The notes under the pieces are model-generated. The model saw only the letters and a list, made by a program, of their open reading frames with translations. It did no database searches and had not been told where the DNA came from. A stretch of DNA of 64,000 nucleotides from the NCBI RefSeq assembly GCF_014203705.1, contig NZ_JACHJR010000001.1, positions 6,572,001-6,636,000 on the forward strand. Direction: 5' to 3'. This DNA is from Kitasatospora gansuensis (GTDB taxonomy: Bacteria; Actinomycetota; Actinomycetes; Streptomycetales; Streptomycetaceae). Both the position numbers and the translations under genes were made by a program. Below, piece after piece: positions 25,323-32,844 of the stretch (positions within the stretch are counted from its first letter, which is position 1; each line of letters starts with the position of its first letter).

Positions 25323-25337
25323 ACTAACTTTGTTAGT
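25323..25337. promoter_or_regulatory. TetR operator between APC permease and tetR genes
   Basis: ACTAAC-TTT-GTTAGT is a perfect inverted repeat 25 bases upstream of the permease ATG, in a locally AT-rich stretch. The spacing and form are typical of TetR-family operators. The adjacent TetR protein is the natural candidate to bind it. Confidence 0.7.
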
Positions 25338-25476
25338 CGGGGACGGTAGCCGCTGACCGGTGAGTACGGAAGGGTCGACACCAGGCTGTAACGTGGCCGG
25401 ATCGACGGACGGGTGCCGCGGCGGGTGGCGCAGCGGCGATGGGGCAGGTCGACGGGGCAGGGCGGAGGGCGGGGAC

Positions 25477-26094
25477 GTGGGGCGACCCAGCAGGGCGCTG
25501 CTGAGCAGGGAGATCATCGCCAGGGCGGCGCTCGCCGTGGTGGACGAGGCCGGCCCGGACGGCCTCACCATGCGGGCGCTGGCCGACCGGCTCGGGGTCA
25601 AGGCCGCCTCGCTCTACAACCACGTGGCCGGGAAGGACGAGCTGATCGACTCGCTCGCCGAGCTGGTCAACGCCGAGATCGACCTCGCCCCGCTGGCCGG
25701 CCCGGAGTGGCGGGCGGGCATCGCCGGGTACGCCCGGGGCTACCGCGCGGTCTTCCGCCGACACCCCAACACGATCGCCCTGCTGGCCCGCCGCCGGGTC
25801 GAGGCGGACCGCCAACTGCTCGGCTACGAGGCACTGTTGGCCGCACTCGGCCGGGCCGGACTGGGGCCGGCCGACGCGGCGGAGGCGGCGGCCGCGCTGG
25901 ACTACCTGGTGCTCGGCTCCGCGCTGGAGACCTTCACCGCCGGGTTCGCCCGCCCCGCCGAGGAGTACCGCCCTGACTACCCGTCACTGGCGGATGCGCT
26001 GACCGAATCGGCCGCCCGGGGCGGCGGGCTGGACGAGCGCGGCTTCGAACTGGCCCTCGGGCTGCTGCTGGACGGGCTGGCCGCCCGGGTCTGA
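25477..26094 (+). CDS. TetR/AcrR-family regulator
   Basis: A 205-residue regulator. The N-terminal HTH spans residues ~8-55 (LSREIIARAALAVVDEAG, then LTMRALADRLGVKAASLYNH), and the C-terminal domain resembles TetR_C-type ligand domains (YARGYRAVFRRHPNTIALLA). GTG 25477 was chosen because GGAGGG precedes it at good spacing and the protein then begins GRPSRALLSREII; the frame extends to GTG 25360, but that extension is Gly/Arg-rich and unlike the family. Divergent from the APC permease, it probably represses it. Confidence 0.87.
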   Translation: MGRPSRALLSREIIARAALAVVDEAGPDGLTMRALADRLGVKAASLYNHVAGKDELIDSLAELVNAEIDLAPLAGPEWRAGIAGYARGYRAVFRRHPNTIALLARRRVEADRQLLGYEALLAALGRAGLGPADAAEAAAALDYLVLGSALETFTAGFARPAEEYRPDYPSLADALTESAARGGGLDERGFELALGLLLDGLAARV

Positions 26095-26117
26095 TGCGAG
26101 GGCCTGGGACATGCGGA

Positions 26118-26149
26118 GGGCGGGCCCGGTCTCGTCCCCGGGCCCGCCC
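26118..26149. terminator. Bidirectional hairpin terminator
   Basis: GGGCGGGCCCGG and its exact complement form a 12-bp stem around an 8-base loop between the convergent tetR and thioredoxin genes. Confidence 0.7.
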
Positions 26150-26163
26150 ACGTTCCACCGCGC

Positions 26164-26544
26164 CTACTGCTGCTCGGCCTTCTCCGCCGCAACCTTGGCC
26201 CGGACCTCGTCCATGTCCAGCTCGCGGGCCTTGCCGATCAGGTCCTCCAGCACCGGCGCGGGCAGGGCGCCCGCCTGGGAGAAGACCAGCGTGCCGTCCC
26301 GGATGATCGCCAGGGTCGGGATCGACTGGATGTCGAAGGCCGCCGCCAGCTCCCGCTGCGCCTCGGTGTCCACCTTGGCGAAGACGATGTCGGAGTGGCG
26401 CTCGGCGGCCTGCTCGTAGACCGGCGCGAACCGTACGCAGGGGCCGCACCAGCCGGCCCAGAAGTCGATGAAGACGAAGTTCTTGTCGTCAGCGCCCCCG
26501 ATCACCTCGTCGAAGTTCTCGGTGGTCAGTTCGACGGTGCTCAT
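26164..26544 (-). CDS. Thioredoxin
   Basis: A 126-residue single-domain thioredoxin. The redox site is FWAGWCGPCVRFAPVYE with Cys33 and Cys36, and cis-Pro lies in IQSIPTLAIIRDG. It has no signal peptide, so it acts in the cytoplasm as a general disulfide reductant with thioredoxin reductase, which is not encoded in this window. A ~15-residue charged C-terminal extension (DEVRAKVAAEKAEQQ) makes it slightly longer than the ~107-residue classical TrxA. It is monocistronic, with a terminator 14 bases after the stop. Confidence 0.93.
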   Translation of the reverse strand: MSTVELTTENFDEVIGGADDKNFVFIDFWAGWCGPCVRFAPVYEQAAERHSDIVFAKVDTEAQRELAAAFDIQSIPTLAIIRDGTLVFSQAGALPAPVLEDLIGKARELDMDEVRAKVAAEKAEQQ

Positions 26545-26624
26545 AACGGCCTGCCTGCCCTTCTCGTCCGGCTGCGATCTGCGTCGGCGTCAACGGTCCG
26601 GCCCGCCGAGCTATTCCAGTGGGG

Positions 26625-27272
26625 CTAGTTGGTGGGCACGTAGTCGAAGCGCGGCGTCAGGGTGCCGAACATCGAGTCCGCCTTGAGCCCGTCGCCGAAG
26701 TACGCCTTGGTCAGTGTGGCCGCGTCCTCGGTGACGTGGAACGGCACCCGGTCCAGGGTGAAGCCGGTCAGGGTGGGCCGGCCGTTGGCGAGCACCTCGG
26801 CCGGGGTGGTGTAGGCGATCAGCGTCTCGTCGCTGACCGACTCGCCGTTGACCTTGACGCCGGCCGAGTAGCCGGGCTGGGGCATGACCCGGATCCAGGT
26901 CGGCACCAGCTCGATGTAGGTCTGGCTGCTGTCCTGCTTCAGGGTGATGCCGCCGGGGTAGAAGATCCGGCCCTTCTCGTCCAGGTGGTCACCTGCGGTG
27001 GAGCCGATCGGCATGTCGAAGCCGAACCCGTCCGGGTCGAGCGTGAACGGCGCGATCGCGCCCAGCTTGATGTCCTTGGCGATCAGCCACGCCTTGGTGG
27101 TGTCACTGACCCGGACCTTGGCGCTGCCCCAGGGGGAGATGTAGATCCGGGAGGCGCGCTGATCAGCGCCTTGAGTCACCGGTGCGGAGGCCTGCGCGGT
27201 CGGGGCCAGGGCGACCGGAGCGGCCAGGGCGAGGGCGGTGGCGGCGATGGCGAGCTTGCGGAGAATGCGCAT
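26625..27272 (-). CDS. Secreted protein of unknown function, paralogue A
   Basis: A 215-residue precursor with a Sec signal peptide (residues 1-~29, LRKLAIAATALALAAPVAL ending near AQAS). The mature protein shares a series of motifs with the gene just upstream on this strand (paralogue B): YISPWGSAKV, a D-x-IGSTAGDH stretch, GRIFYPGGITL, and a C-terminal FGTLTPRFDYVP. There are no cysteines in the mature part. ATG 27272 follows CAGGAG at proper spacing. I do not recognise the family; alternating beta-prone segments suggest a secreted beta-sandwich. The pair lies 25 bases apart and is surely one transcript. Confidence 0.8.
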   Translation of the reverse strand: MRILRKLAIAATALALAAPVALAPTAQASAPVTQGADQRASRIYISPWGSAKVRVSDTTKAWLIAKDIKLGAIAPFTLDPDGFGFDMPIGSTAGDHLDEKGRIFYPGGITLKQDSSQTYIELVPTWIRVMPQPGYSAGVKVNGESVSDETLIAYTTPAEVLANGRPTLTGFTLDRVPFHVTEDAATLTKAYFGDGLKADSMFGTLTPRFDYVPTN

Positions 27273-27297
27273 GTTCGTGCTCCTGAAGGGGGTCGGG

Positions 27298-27918
27298 TCA
27301 GGGGATGTAGCGGAAGGTGCCGGAGAGGACGCCGAACGGTTCCCCGGCCTGGAACGAGGTGCCGAGCGCGTCGTTGAGCGTGTCGGCACCGACCTCGGTC
27401 AGGGTGAGCGGGACCTTCGCGGTCTTGATGCCGCCGAAGGTGAGGCCCCAGCCGACGCCGAAGGCGTCGCGCAGCGTGTACGAGCAGAACAGCTGCTCGG
27501 TCGGCGACTTGACGCCGTTGACGACCAGCTCGGAGGACAGGCCCCGGTCCGGCCAGAACCGCAGCCAGAACTCGTCCATGGTCCAACTGCCGCTGGTCTG
27601 CGGGTTGGTGAGAGTCACCCCGCCCGGGTAGTACACCCGGCCGAAGTTCTCCAGGTCGATGTAGTCGCCGGAGGTCGAGCCGATATCGCTGATGATGCCG
27701 CGGTCGTCCGGCAGCAGGGTGACCGGCGCGATCGGGGTGACGGCCACCGCCTGCTCGGCCAGCCGGGCCTTGAAGCTCGGGGCCCACTCGACCTGGGCCG
27801 TGCCCCACGGGGAGACGTACGGGCCGGGCGGGATGCCGGCCGCCTGCGCGGGGCCCGGGGCGGCCACGGTCATCAGCAGCGCCGCGAAGAGCACCGAGAA
27901 GAGCTGACGTAGTTTCAT
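27298..27918 (-). CDS. Secreted protein of unknown function, paralogue B
   Basis: A 206-residue precursor with a Sec signal peptide (LRQLFSVLFAALLMTVAAP, cleavage near AQA). The mature part parallels paralogue A: YVSPWGTAQVEW, ISDIGSTSGDYIDL, GRVYYPGGVTL and the C-terminal FGVLSGTFRYIP. It retains one cysteine (QLFCSYTLRD). ATG 27918 was preferred over ATG 27942 because AAGGAA sits 6-11 bases upstream of it. First gene of a two-gene unit with paralogue A; the tandem arrangement and divergence point to an old duplication. Function unknown. Confidence 0.8.
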   Translation of the reverse strand: MKLRQLFSVLFAALLMTVAAPGPAQAAGIPPGPYVSPWGTAQVEWAPSFKARLAEQAVAVTPIAPVTLLPDDRGIISDIGSTSGDYIDLENFGRVYYPGGVTLTNPQTSGSWTMDEFWLRFWPDRGLSSELVVNGVKSPTEQLFCSYTLRDAFGVGWGLTFGGIKTAKVPLTLTEVGADTLNDALGTSFQAGEPFGVLSGTFRYIP

Positions 27919-28268
27919 ATGATTCCTTGAATGGACGGGCAACTCGCCGACCGCAGCGGGTGATTGGGCATGCGGACGCGCCGAGCCAGGGGCCGACGGG
28001 CCCCGGTCGGGGGATGTGCTCGAAGGCTAGCGGTCACCGAGGGCGATCCGTGTACGCATGACGCCTGAGGGGTACGGCCTGTGGCCGAAGTTGGGCCACC
28101 CGGGGGAATTGCGTGACACGTCCGTGGCAGTCGGCGGGTGAGGAGTGCGTGAAGATCCACTCGGCCCTAGGTTTGCCCTGGCCGTCCGGAAGCGGGCTGC
28201 CTCATGCTGCCCAAAGACCCTGCGTGTAACGGGACTTGGGCCTGCCCGCCGCGATCCCTGGAGCCGCC
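27919..28268. other. 350-base divergent intergenic region
   Basis: This stretch separates paralogue B (minus) from the DUF4331 gene (plus) and holds no convincing reading frame. It contains an inverted repeat GTGGCC-N7-GGCCAC at 28081-28099. About ten bases further on there is GGAAT followed after ~18 bases by CAGTC, which loosely resembles an ECF sigma factor promoter. Both promoters presumably lie here. Nothing else stands out. Confidence 0.4.
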
Positions 28269-29726
28269 ATGTCCGAAACCGCCGGTACCCGCCGCCCGAG
28301 TCGCCGCCTGTTCCTCGGCGGCGCCGTCGCCACCCTGGCCGCCGCCTCGCTGGGCGGACCGCTGCTCGGCCGCGGCCAGGCCGGCGGCCACTTCGACTCG
28401 CCCGCCGTGCTGGCCGACGGGCAGGCGAACATCACCGACGTCTACGCCTTCACCAGCCCGGACGACCACGACCAGGTGACCATCGTGGTCGACGTCCAGC
28501 CCGGCCAGCTCCCGGGCGCCGGGCCGCTGAACTACCCGTTCGCCACCCGGGCCCGGTACGAGGTGCACCTCGACGGCCGGGGCACCGGGCAGCCGGACAC
28601 CACCTACCGGTGGACCTTCCGGAACGAGGACAAGCGGCTGTTCGGCACCGGCCCGATCGCGGTCGGCCCGGTGCGCTCGCTCAAGGACAACTCGCTGCTG
28701 TTCAAGCAGCGTTACACCCTGGAGCGGATCAGGGGTGGCCGGACCGAGACGCTGATCTCCGACGGCACCGCCGCGCCCACCCACACCGGCCTGGCCCTGA
28801 TGCCCGACTACGGCGCGCTGCGCGGCGAGGCCACCCGCAGCCTGCCCGGCGGCGGCCGGACGCTGGCGGGCCAGATCGCCGAGCCGTTCGTCGCCGACAC
28901 CCGGGTGTTCGGCCTCTTCACCGTCGGCACCGTCGGCCCGGTACCGGGCGCGTTGCCCGCCGCCGGACCGCTCTCCGCGCTGAACGTCGGCGCGCTGGTG
29001 CTCCAGCTCCCCAAGCGCGAACTCGCCCTGAACGGCGACCCGGTGCGCAACCCCGTGGTCGGCATCTGGGCCACCGTCTCCCGCGAGGGCGCCGACCTCG
29101 CCCGCGACCTGCGGACCCAGGAAGCGACGTACCGGCAGATCGGCCGGCTCGGCAACCCGCACATCGCGTTCGCGCTCTGGGGCACCTTCGCCGGGCTCTC
29201 CCGGCCGGGCGGTCCGGAGGACAGGTTCAACGCCAGGCCGGCCGAACTCGACGCGCAGGACCAGGAGTTCCTGGCCGCCGCGCTCGACCCGGCGCCGCCC
29301 CGCCGGATCGAGGCGGCCCAGGGCTTCGCGGCCCCGGCCGGTCCGCGCACCGACATCCGGGCGCTCTTCCTCGGCGGCATCGGCAAGGACAACGGCTCCC
29401 GGTTCGGCCTCGACCTCAACACCCAGACGATGAACGCCGACGCCGACCCGGCCGCCGTCCGCTGGGCCGACCAGCTGCGGCTCAACCTCACCACCCCGGT
29501 CAGCGCCGACCCGCACCCGTACGGCGTGCTCGACGGCGACCTCCAGGGCTACCCGAACGGCCGCCGCCTGAACGACGAGATCGACGTGCCGCTGCTGCGG
29601 ATGCTGGAGGGCGAGCCCTCCGACCGCTCGGCCGCGCACCTGCTGCCGCCGTCCTCCTTCAACTGGCAGCCCAAGCCCGCCTCGAACACCTTCCCGTACG
29701 TCAACCTGCCGCACGCGGGCCCGTGA
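28269..29726 (+). CDS. DUF4331-domain protein with Tat-type signal
   Basis: A 485-residue exported protein. Residues ~1-37 form a twin-arginine-type signal (RRPSRRLFLGGAVATLAAAS). The DUF4331 pattern begins at once with HFDSPAVLADGQANITDVYAF and SPDDHDQVTIVVDVQP, and continues with the EVHLDG, VADTRVFGLF and FQPNDEIDVPLL-like segments typical of this family of putative extracytoplasmic metal- or lipid-associated proteins. No biochemical function is established. ATG 28269 lies just after GGAGCC. Its stop overlaps the start of the TPR gene (GTGA), so the two proteins are made together. Confidence 0.88.
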   Translation: MSETAGTRRPSRRLFLGGAVATLAAASLGGPLLGRGQAGGHFDSPAVLADGQANITDVYAFTSPDDHDQVTIVVDVQPGQLPGAGPLNYPFATRARYEVHLDGRGTGQPDTTYRWTFRNEDKRLFGTGPIAVGPVRSLKDNSLLFKQRYTLERIRGGRTETLISDGTAAPTHTGLALMPDYGALRGEATRSLPGGGRTLAGQIAEPFVADTRVFGLFTVGTVGPVPGALPAAGPLSALNVGALVLQLPKRELALNGDPVRNPVVGIWATVSREGADLARDLRTQEATYRQIGRLGNPHIAFALWGTFAGLSRPGGPEDRFNARPAELDAQDQEFLAAALDPAPPRRIEAAQGFAAPAGPRTDIRALFLGGIGKDNGSRFGLDLNTQTMNADADPAAVRWADQLRLNLTTPVSADPHPYGVLDGDLQGYPNGRRLNDEIDVPLLRMLEGEPSDRSAAHLLPPSSFNWQPKPASNTFPYVNLPHAGP

Positions 29727-31015
29727 CCCGTCGTCGGGAGATCGCGGGCGCGGTCGGCGGCGGACTGCTGGTGCTGGCCTGCGCGGCCGGGCTGCTGGCC
29801 CTCGGGCCGAGCGGTCCGGCCGGCCCGAGCAGGCCGAGCACGCTCTCGGCGCCGCCGCCACCGGCCGACCGGCTGGCCGCTGCCCGGCAGGCCGCCGGGC
29901 AGCGGCCGACGGACGCCACCGCCTGGGCCGAGCTCGGCATCGCGGCGGTGGACCGGGCCAGGAGCACCCTGGACAGCGGGCAGCTGGCGGAGGCCGACCG
30001 GGCACTGGCCCGCTCGCTCGAGCTGCGCCCGGAGCGCAACTACGAGGCCCAGGTCGGCTCGGGACAGCTCGCCAACGCCCGCCACGAGTTCGCCACCGCA
30101 AAGGAGTTCGGGCTGCGGGCGACCACCATGGCGCCGGACCGGGCCGCCGGGTACGCGGTGCTGGCGGACGCCGAACTCCAGCTCGGCGACCTCCCCGCCG
30201 CCACCGCCGCCACCCAGCGCCTGCTGGACCTGGCCCCCGCCACTGCGGCGTACACCCGTGCCTCGTACGACCTGGAGACGCACGGGCGGACAGCGGAGGC
30301 GGTGCTCGCGCTGGAACGGGCCCTGGAACTGGCGGTCACCCCGGGCGAACAGGCGTTCAGCGCCCACCGGTTGGGCGACCTGGAGTGGGAACAGGGCCGG
30401 CCCGAGCAGGCCGAGCAGCACTACCGGCACGCGCTGGCCGTGCAGCCGGACGACCACTTCGCCGCCTTCGGGCTGGCCCGCACCGCCGCCGCGCTCGGCC
30501 GCACCGACGAGGCGCTGGGCCGGTACGGGGAGCTGGTGACCCGGGTGCCGCAGCCGCAGTTCCTGCTGGAGTACGCCGAGTTGCAGCTCGCGACCGGTCA
30601 CCAGGCCGAGGCGGCGCCCCAGTTGGCCGCCATGGCCGCCGAAGTCCGGCTGTCCGTCGGCCCGGTGGACCTGCAGCTGGCCCGCTACCTGGCCGACCAC
30701 GGTGACCCGGCGGAGGCCGTCCGGCTGCTGACCGAGGAGTGGCAGCGGCGGCACAGCCCGCTGGTCGCGGAGGAGCTGGCCTGGGCCCTGCACCGGGCCG
30801 GCCGGGACCAGGAGGCCCTGCCGCACGCCCGGTTCGCCGCCGGAGCGGGCGGCGCCGGGGCACTCGGGGCCTACCGCAGCGGCGTGATCGAGCACGCCCT
30901 CGGCCTGCCCGGCGCCGCCGAGCTGCTCCGTACGGCGCTCCGGCGCAACCCGTACTTCTCGGCCCCGTATGCCGCCCACGCACGGGAGTTGCTGGGAGCT
31001 AACCCGGCAGGCTGA
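29723..31015 (+). CDS. Membrane-anchored tetratricopeptide-repeat protein
   Basis: A 430-residue protein. One N-terminal hydrophobic segment (AGAVGGGLLVLACAAGLLAL) anchors or exports it, followed by a Pro-rich linker and then ~330 residues of TPR-like helical pairs (WAELGIAAVDRA, AGYAVLADAELQLGDL, AEAVLALERALELA, QAEQHYRHALAVQPDDHFA, and others). GTG 29723 overlaps the TGA of the DUF4331 gene, so they are translationally coupled; the TPR domain is probably a scaffold for the DUF4331 protein at the outer membrane face (inference). Its last 17 bases overlap the convergent DUF1990 end. Confidence 0.88.
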   Translation: MTRRREIAGAVGGGLLVLACAAGLLALGPSGPAGPSRPSTLSAPPPPADRLAAARQAAGQRPTDATAWAELGIAAVDRARSTLDSGQLAEADRALARSLELRPERNYEAQVGSGQLANARHEFATAKEFGLRATTMAPDRAAGYAVLADAELQLGDLPAATAATQRLLDLAPATAAYTRASYDLETHGRTAEAVLALERALELAVTPGEQAFSAHRLGDLEWEQGRPEQAEQHYRHALAVQPDDHFAAFGLARTAAALGRTDEALGRYGELVTRVPQPQFLLEYAELQLATGHQAEAAPQLAAMAAEVRLSVGPVDLQLARYLADHGDPAEAVRLLTEEWQRRHSPLVAEELAWALHRAGRDQEALPHARFAAGAGGAGALGAYRSGVIEHALGLPGAAELLRTALRRNPYFSAPYAAHARELLGANPAG

Positions 31016-31532
31016 CCGTCCGGCGCAGCACCAGGCCGAGCTGCCGGGCGTACAGCCGCTGCAGCAGCGGCACCACGGGCCCGGCCAGCCGGGTGTACCA
31101 GCAGGCGGGGCGGCTGAACGCGGTGACGGTGAACCAGACCGCCTTGTCGGCGTCCATCGTCACGATGAAGGACTCCTCGCCGCGCTCCGGGTGCCCCGCC
31201 AGGGTGCCGTACGCGAAGCCGATCCGGTCCGGCTCCGCGACCGTCCAGACCACCTCGGCGGGAGCCCGGAACCGCAGCCGCCCGAGCCCGAGGCCGACCA
31301 CCAGCCGGACGCCGGGCGCGGCGGTCTCGGCGTCGGCCTCGACGGTGGCGCCGGTGCCCCGGTGCATCCGCCAGCTCGTCACCGCCGCGCCCGCGGCCTC
31401 CAGTGCGTCGCGGCCGTGGCCGATCAGCTCGCGGTGGCGGAGGTGGTGGTAGTCCTCGGGCAGCCGGTCGGGTTCGCGGGTGGCGCCGACCTCGGGGTAG
31501 TTGAAGGTGGTCATGCGGAGGCCTCCGGTCAT
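30999..31532 (-). other. Probable internal DUF1990 cistron (alternative start)
   Basis: ATG 31532 (MTGGLRMTTFNYPEV) has AAGGAG 9 bases upstream, just outside the inverted-repeat element, and ATG 31514 has GGAGG 8 bases upstream. Either would give a normal stand-alone DUF1990 protein of 171-177 residues. The signals suggest the domain can be translated independently of the upstream membrane half. Confidence 0.55.
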
Positions 31533-32516
31533 CGGTACAGCTCCTTGAGACCCTCCGGCAATTGGGGGGTGGGTGAAGGAGCGGCGTTGGGGTGCGTGGC
31601 TCGGCGGTGCCGAGGAGGGAGCCTGATGCAGCGCATCGGCGACCGACGAGAAGCCGGCGAGGTGCGTGCCCCGGCGTCGCGACGCCGCCCCCCAATTGCC
31701 GGAGGGTCTGAGTCGGCGCCAGGCGAGCAGTGCGCAGAGGGCGAAGCCGAGCCCGTTGCCGAGGCCGTGGGTGGCGGCCATCCAGGTGAGGGTGGGGTGG
31801 GTCAGTCCGGTGGCCTCGCCCAGCGCCCACCAGAGCGCGAGCAGCATGGTGACCACCAGGACGGCCGCCGAGCAGCGCAGCAGCCCTCCGGTCAGCCGGC
31901 CGGGTGCCCGGTGACTGACGTCCTGCCAGCTGAGCAGGCCGACCAGCCACATCCCGGCGGTCAGTACGACGGCCCCGGCCAGCTCGGCCCAGTCGTCGAC
32001 GAAGTACCCGGCCAGCACCAGCAGGGTGCCGACCGGCACGCTGAGCGCCGCGGCTCTGGCCAGGGCCGGCCGGCCGCGGACGGTGCGGCAGACCAGTCCG
32101 GCCACCAGGGCGGCGGTGAAGCCGGCGAAGTGGAAGTGCGGCACGGTGAGCGCCAGGATGTCGAGGTCGAAGCCGAACAGCCGGGTGCCCGAGCGTTCGG
32201 CGACCAGGGCGAGCCCGGCCACCGAGGGTGCGAGCAGGGCGGTGAGCGCCGCGAGCTCGGCGGGGGCGAACGAGCGGGACCGGGCCAGCCGGACCGGTGC
32301 CAGCGCGGCCAGCGCGAGGGTGCCGGCCGCGTAGACCGAGGCCAGCGCGGTGGCGGTGGCCCCGCGCGGCAGCCAGAGCGCCACCGCTCCGGGCAGTGCG
32401 GCCAGCGGCCAGAGCCGGGCCAGCGCGGCGCTGCCGGGGCCGCCGAGCAATCCGAGGCCGAGTGGCACCACGGCCAGCATGCCGAGCATCACGATCAGGT
32501 TGACCAGCGTGGTCAC
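30999..32516 (-). CDS. YndJ-like membrane protein joined in frame to DUF1990 domain
   Basis: One 505-codon reading frame with two unlike halves. Residues ~1-265 form about 8-9 hydrophobic segments of the YndJ-like type (LTVPHFHFAGFTAALVAGL, THGLGNGLGFALCALLAW). Residues ~330-505 are a DUF1990/UPF0548 domain (FNYPEVGATR, YHHLRHRELIGHGRD, RIGFAYGTLAGHPERGEE). The link, residues ~268-325, is low-complexity and is encoded by a 162-base segment with 22-bp inverted ends (31548-31709). The DUF1990 part has its own ATGs at 31532 and 31514, each with a Shine-Dalgarno sequence. The natural state may thus be two adjacent genes joined by an insertion. Two palindromes precede the start. Functions of both families are unknown. 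Confidence 0.75.
   Translation of the reverse strand: MTTLVNLIVMLGMLAVVPLGLGLLGGPGSAALARLWPLAALPGAVALWLPRGATATALASVYAAGTLALAALAPVRLARSRSFAPAELAALTALLAPSVAGLALVAERSGTRLFGFDLDILALTVPHFHFAGFTAALVAGLVCRTVRGRPALARAAALSVPVGTLLVLAGYFVDDWAELAGAVVLTAGMWLVGLLSWQDVSHRAPGRLTGGLLRCSAAVLVVTMLLALWWALGEATGLTHPTLTWMAATHGLGNGLGFALCALLAWRRLRPSGNWGAASRRRGTHLAGFSSVADALHQAPSSAPPSHAPQRRSFTHPPIAGGSQGAVPMTGGLRMTTFNYPEVGATREPDRLPEDYHHLRHRELIGHGRDALEAAGAAVTSWRMHRGTGATVEADAETAAPGVRLVVGLGLGRLRFRAPAEVVWTVAEPDRIGFAYGTLAGHPERGEESFIVTMDADKAVWFTVTAFSRPACWYTRLAGPVVPLLQRLYARQLGLVLRRTVSLPG
31548..31709. repeat. 162-bp element with 22-bp perfect terminal inverted repeats
   Basis: The left end 31548-31569 (beginning AGACCCTCCGGCAATTGG) is the exact reverse complement of the right end 31688-31709. 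Between them lie 118 bases that include a 14-bp palindrome GGCGTCGCGACGCC at 31673-31686. The size is a multiple of three with no in-frame stop on the minus strand, so it reads through and joins two domains. It resembles a MITE-like non-autonomous element, or alternatively a large hairpin. I see no clear target-site duplication and no second copy in this window. Confidence 0.6.
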
Positions 32517-32533
32517 GGCGGCCGCCCTCTCTG

Positions 32534-32547
32534 TTGAACGCGTTCAA
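32534..32547. promoter_or_regulatory. Palindromic operator, site 1 (YndJ-like promoter)
   Basis: TTGAACGCGTTCAA is a perfect 14-bp palindrome 17 bases upstream of the YndJ-like start. A second copy of its 12-bp core, TGAACGCGTTCA, lies 44 bases away. The form is typical of TetR-family operators; no regulator gene is adjacent. Confidence 0.65.
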
Positions 32548-32578
32548 AGCCCTTCCGGCGAAGACTCTACGCCATCTC

Positions 32579-32590
32579 TGAACGCGTTCA
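32579..32590. promoter_or_regulatory. Palindromic operator, site 2
   Basis: TGAACGCGTTCA, identical to the core of site 1 and offset by 44 bases, close to four helical turns, so both sites face the same side of the DNA. It also lies 48 bases upstream of the small zinc-ribbon gene on the plus strand and could influence that gene. Confidence 0.6.
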
Positions 32591-32638
32591 ATACCGCGCG
32601 GGAGTGGCCCGGAGCACACTGAGAACAAGGAGGACGCC

Positions 32639-32776
32639 ATGCCCAAGATCCCGCTCATCTGCCCCCGCTGCGGCCATCCCCAGCAGGTCGTCCCCGGCGG
32701 CCCCGACCACCCGGCCAAGGTGGTGCACAGCGAGACCGGCCGGGAGGCGTGCGAACCCCGGAAGAACGAAACCTGA
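32639..32776 (+). CDS. 45-aa zinc-ribbon-like small protein
   Basis: A small gene with a very strong Shine-Dalgarno sequence, AAGGAGG, ending 5 bases before ATG 32639. The product starts MPKIPLICPRCGHPQQVVPG, with Cys8 and Cys11 forming a CxxC knuckle; His13, His24 and His30 and Cys38 (GREACEPRK) could supply the other metal ligands. The C-terminal tail is charged. Codon use is normal for the genome (G/C at nearly all third positions), which together with the ribosome site supports real coding. Function unknown; it is followed by the DUF1876 gene on the same strand. Confidence 0.72.
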   Translation: MPKIPLICPRCGHPQQVVPGGPDHPAKVVHSETGREACEPRKNET

Positions 32777-32844
32777 GCCCTGGCCGACACCCCGCCACCG
32801 GGAGCAGTCTGGAGGGAGAGGACCTCCCGGAGGCGGTGGTGACG

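Noticed and set aside
28167..30101. A 644-codon minus-strand frame over the DUF4331 gene
   Set aside because: Shadow of the DUF4331 and TPR genes; composition is Arg/Gly/Ala-rich and no motif is seen.
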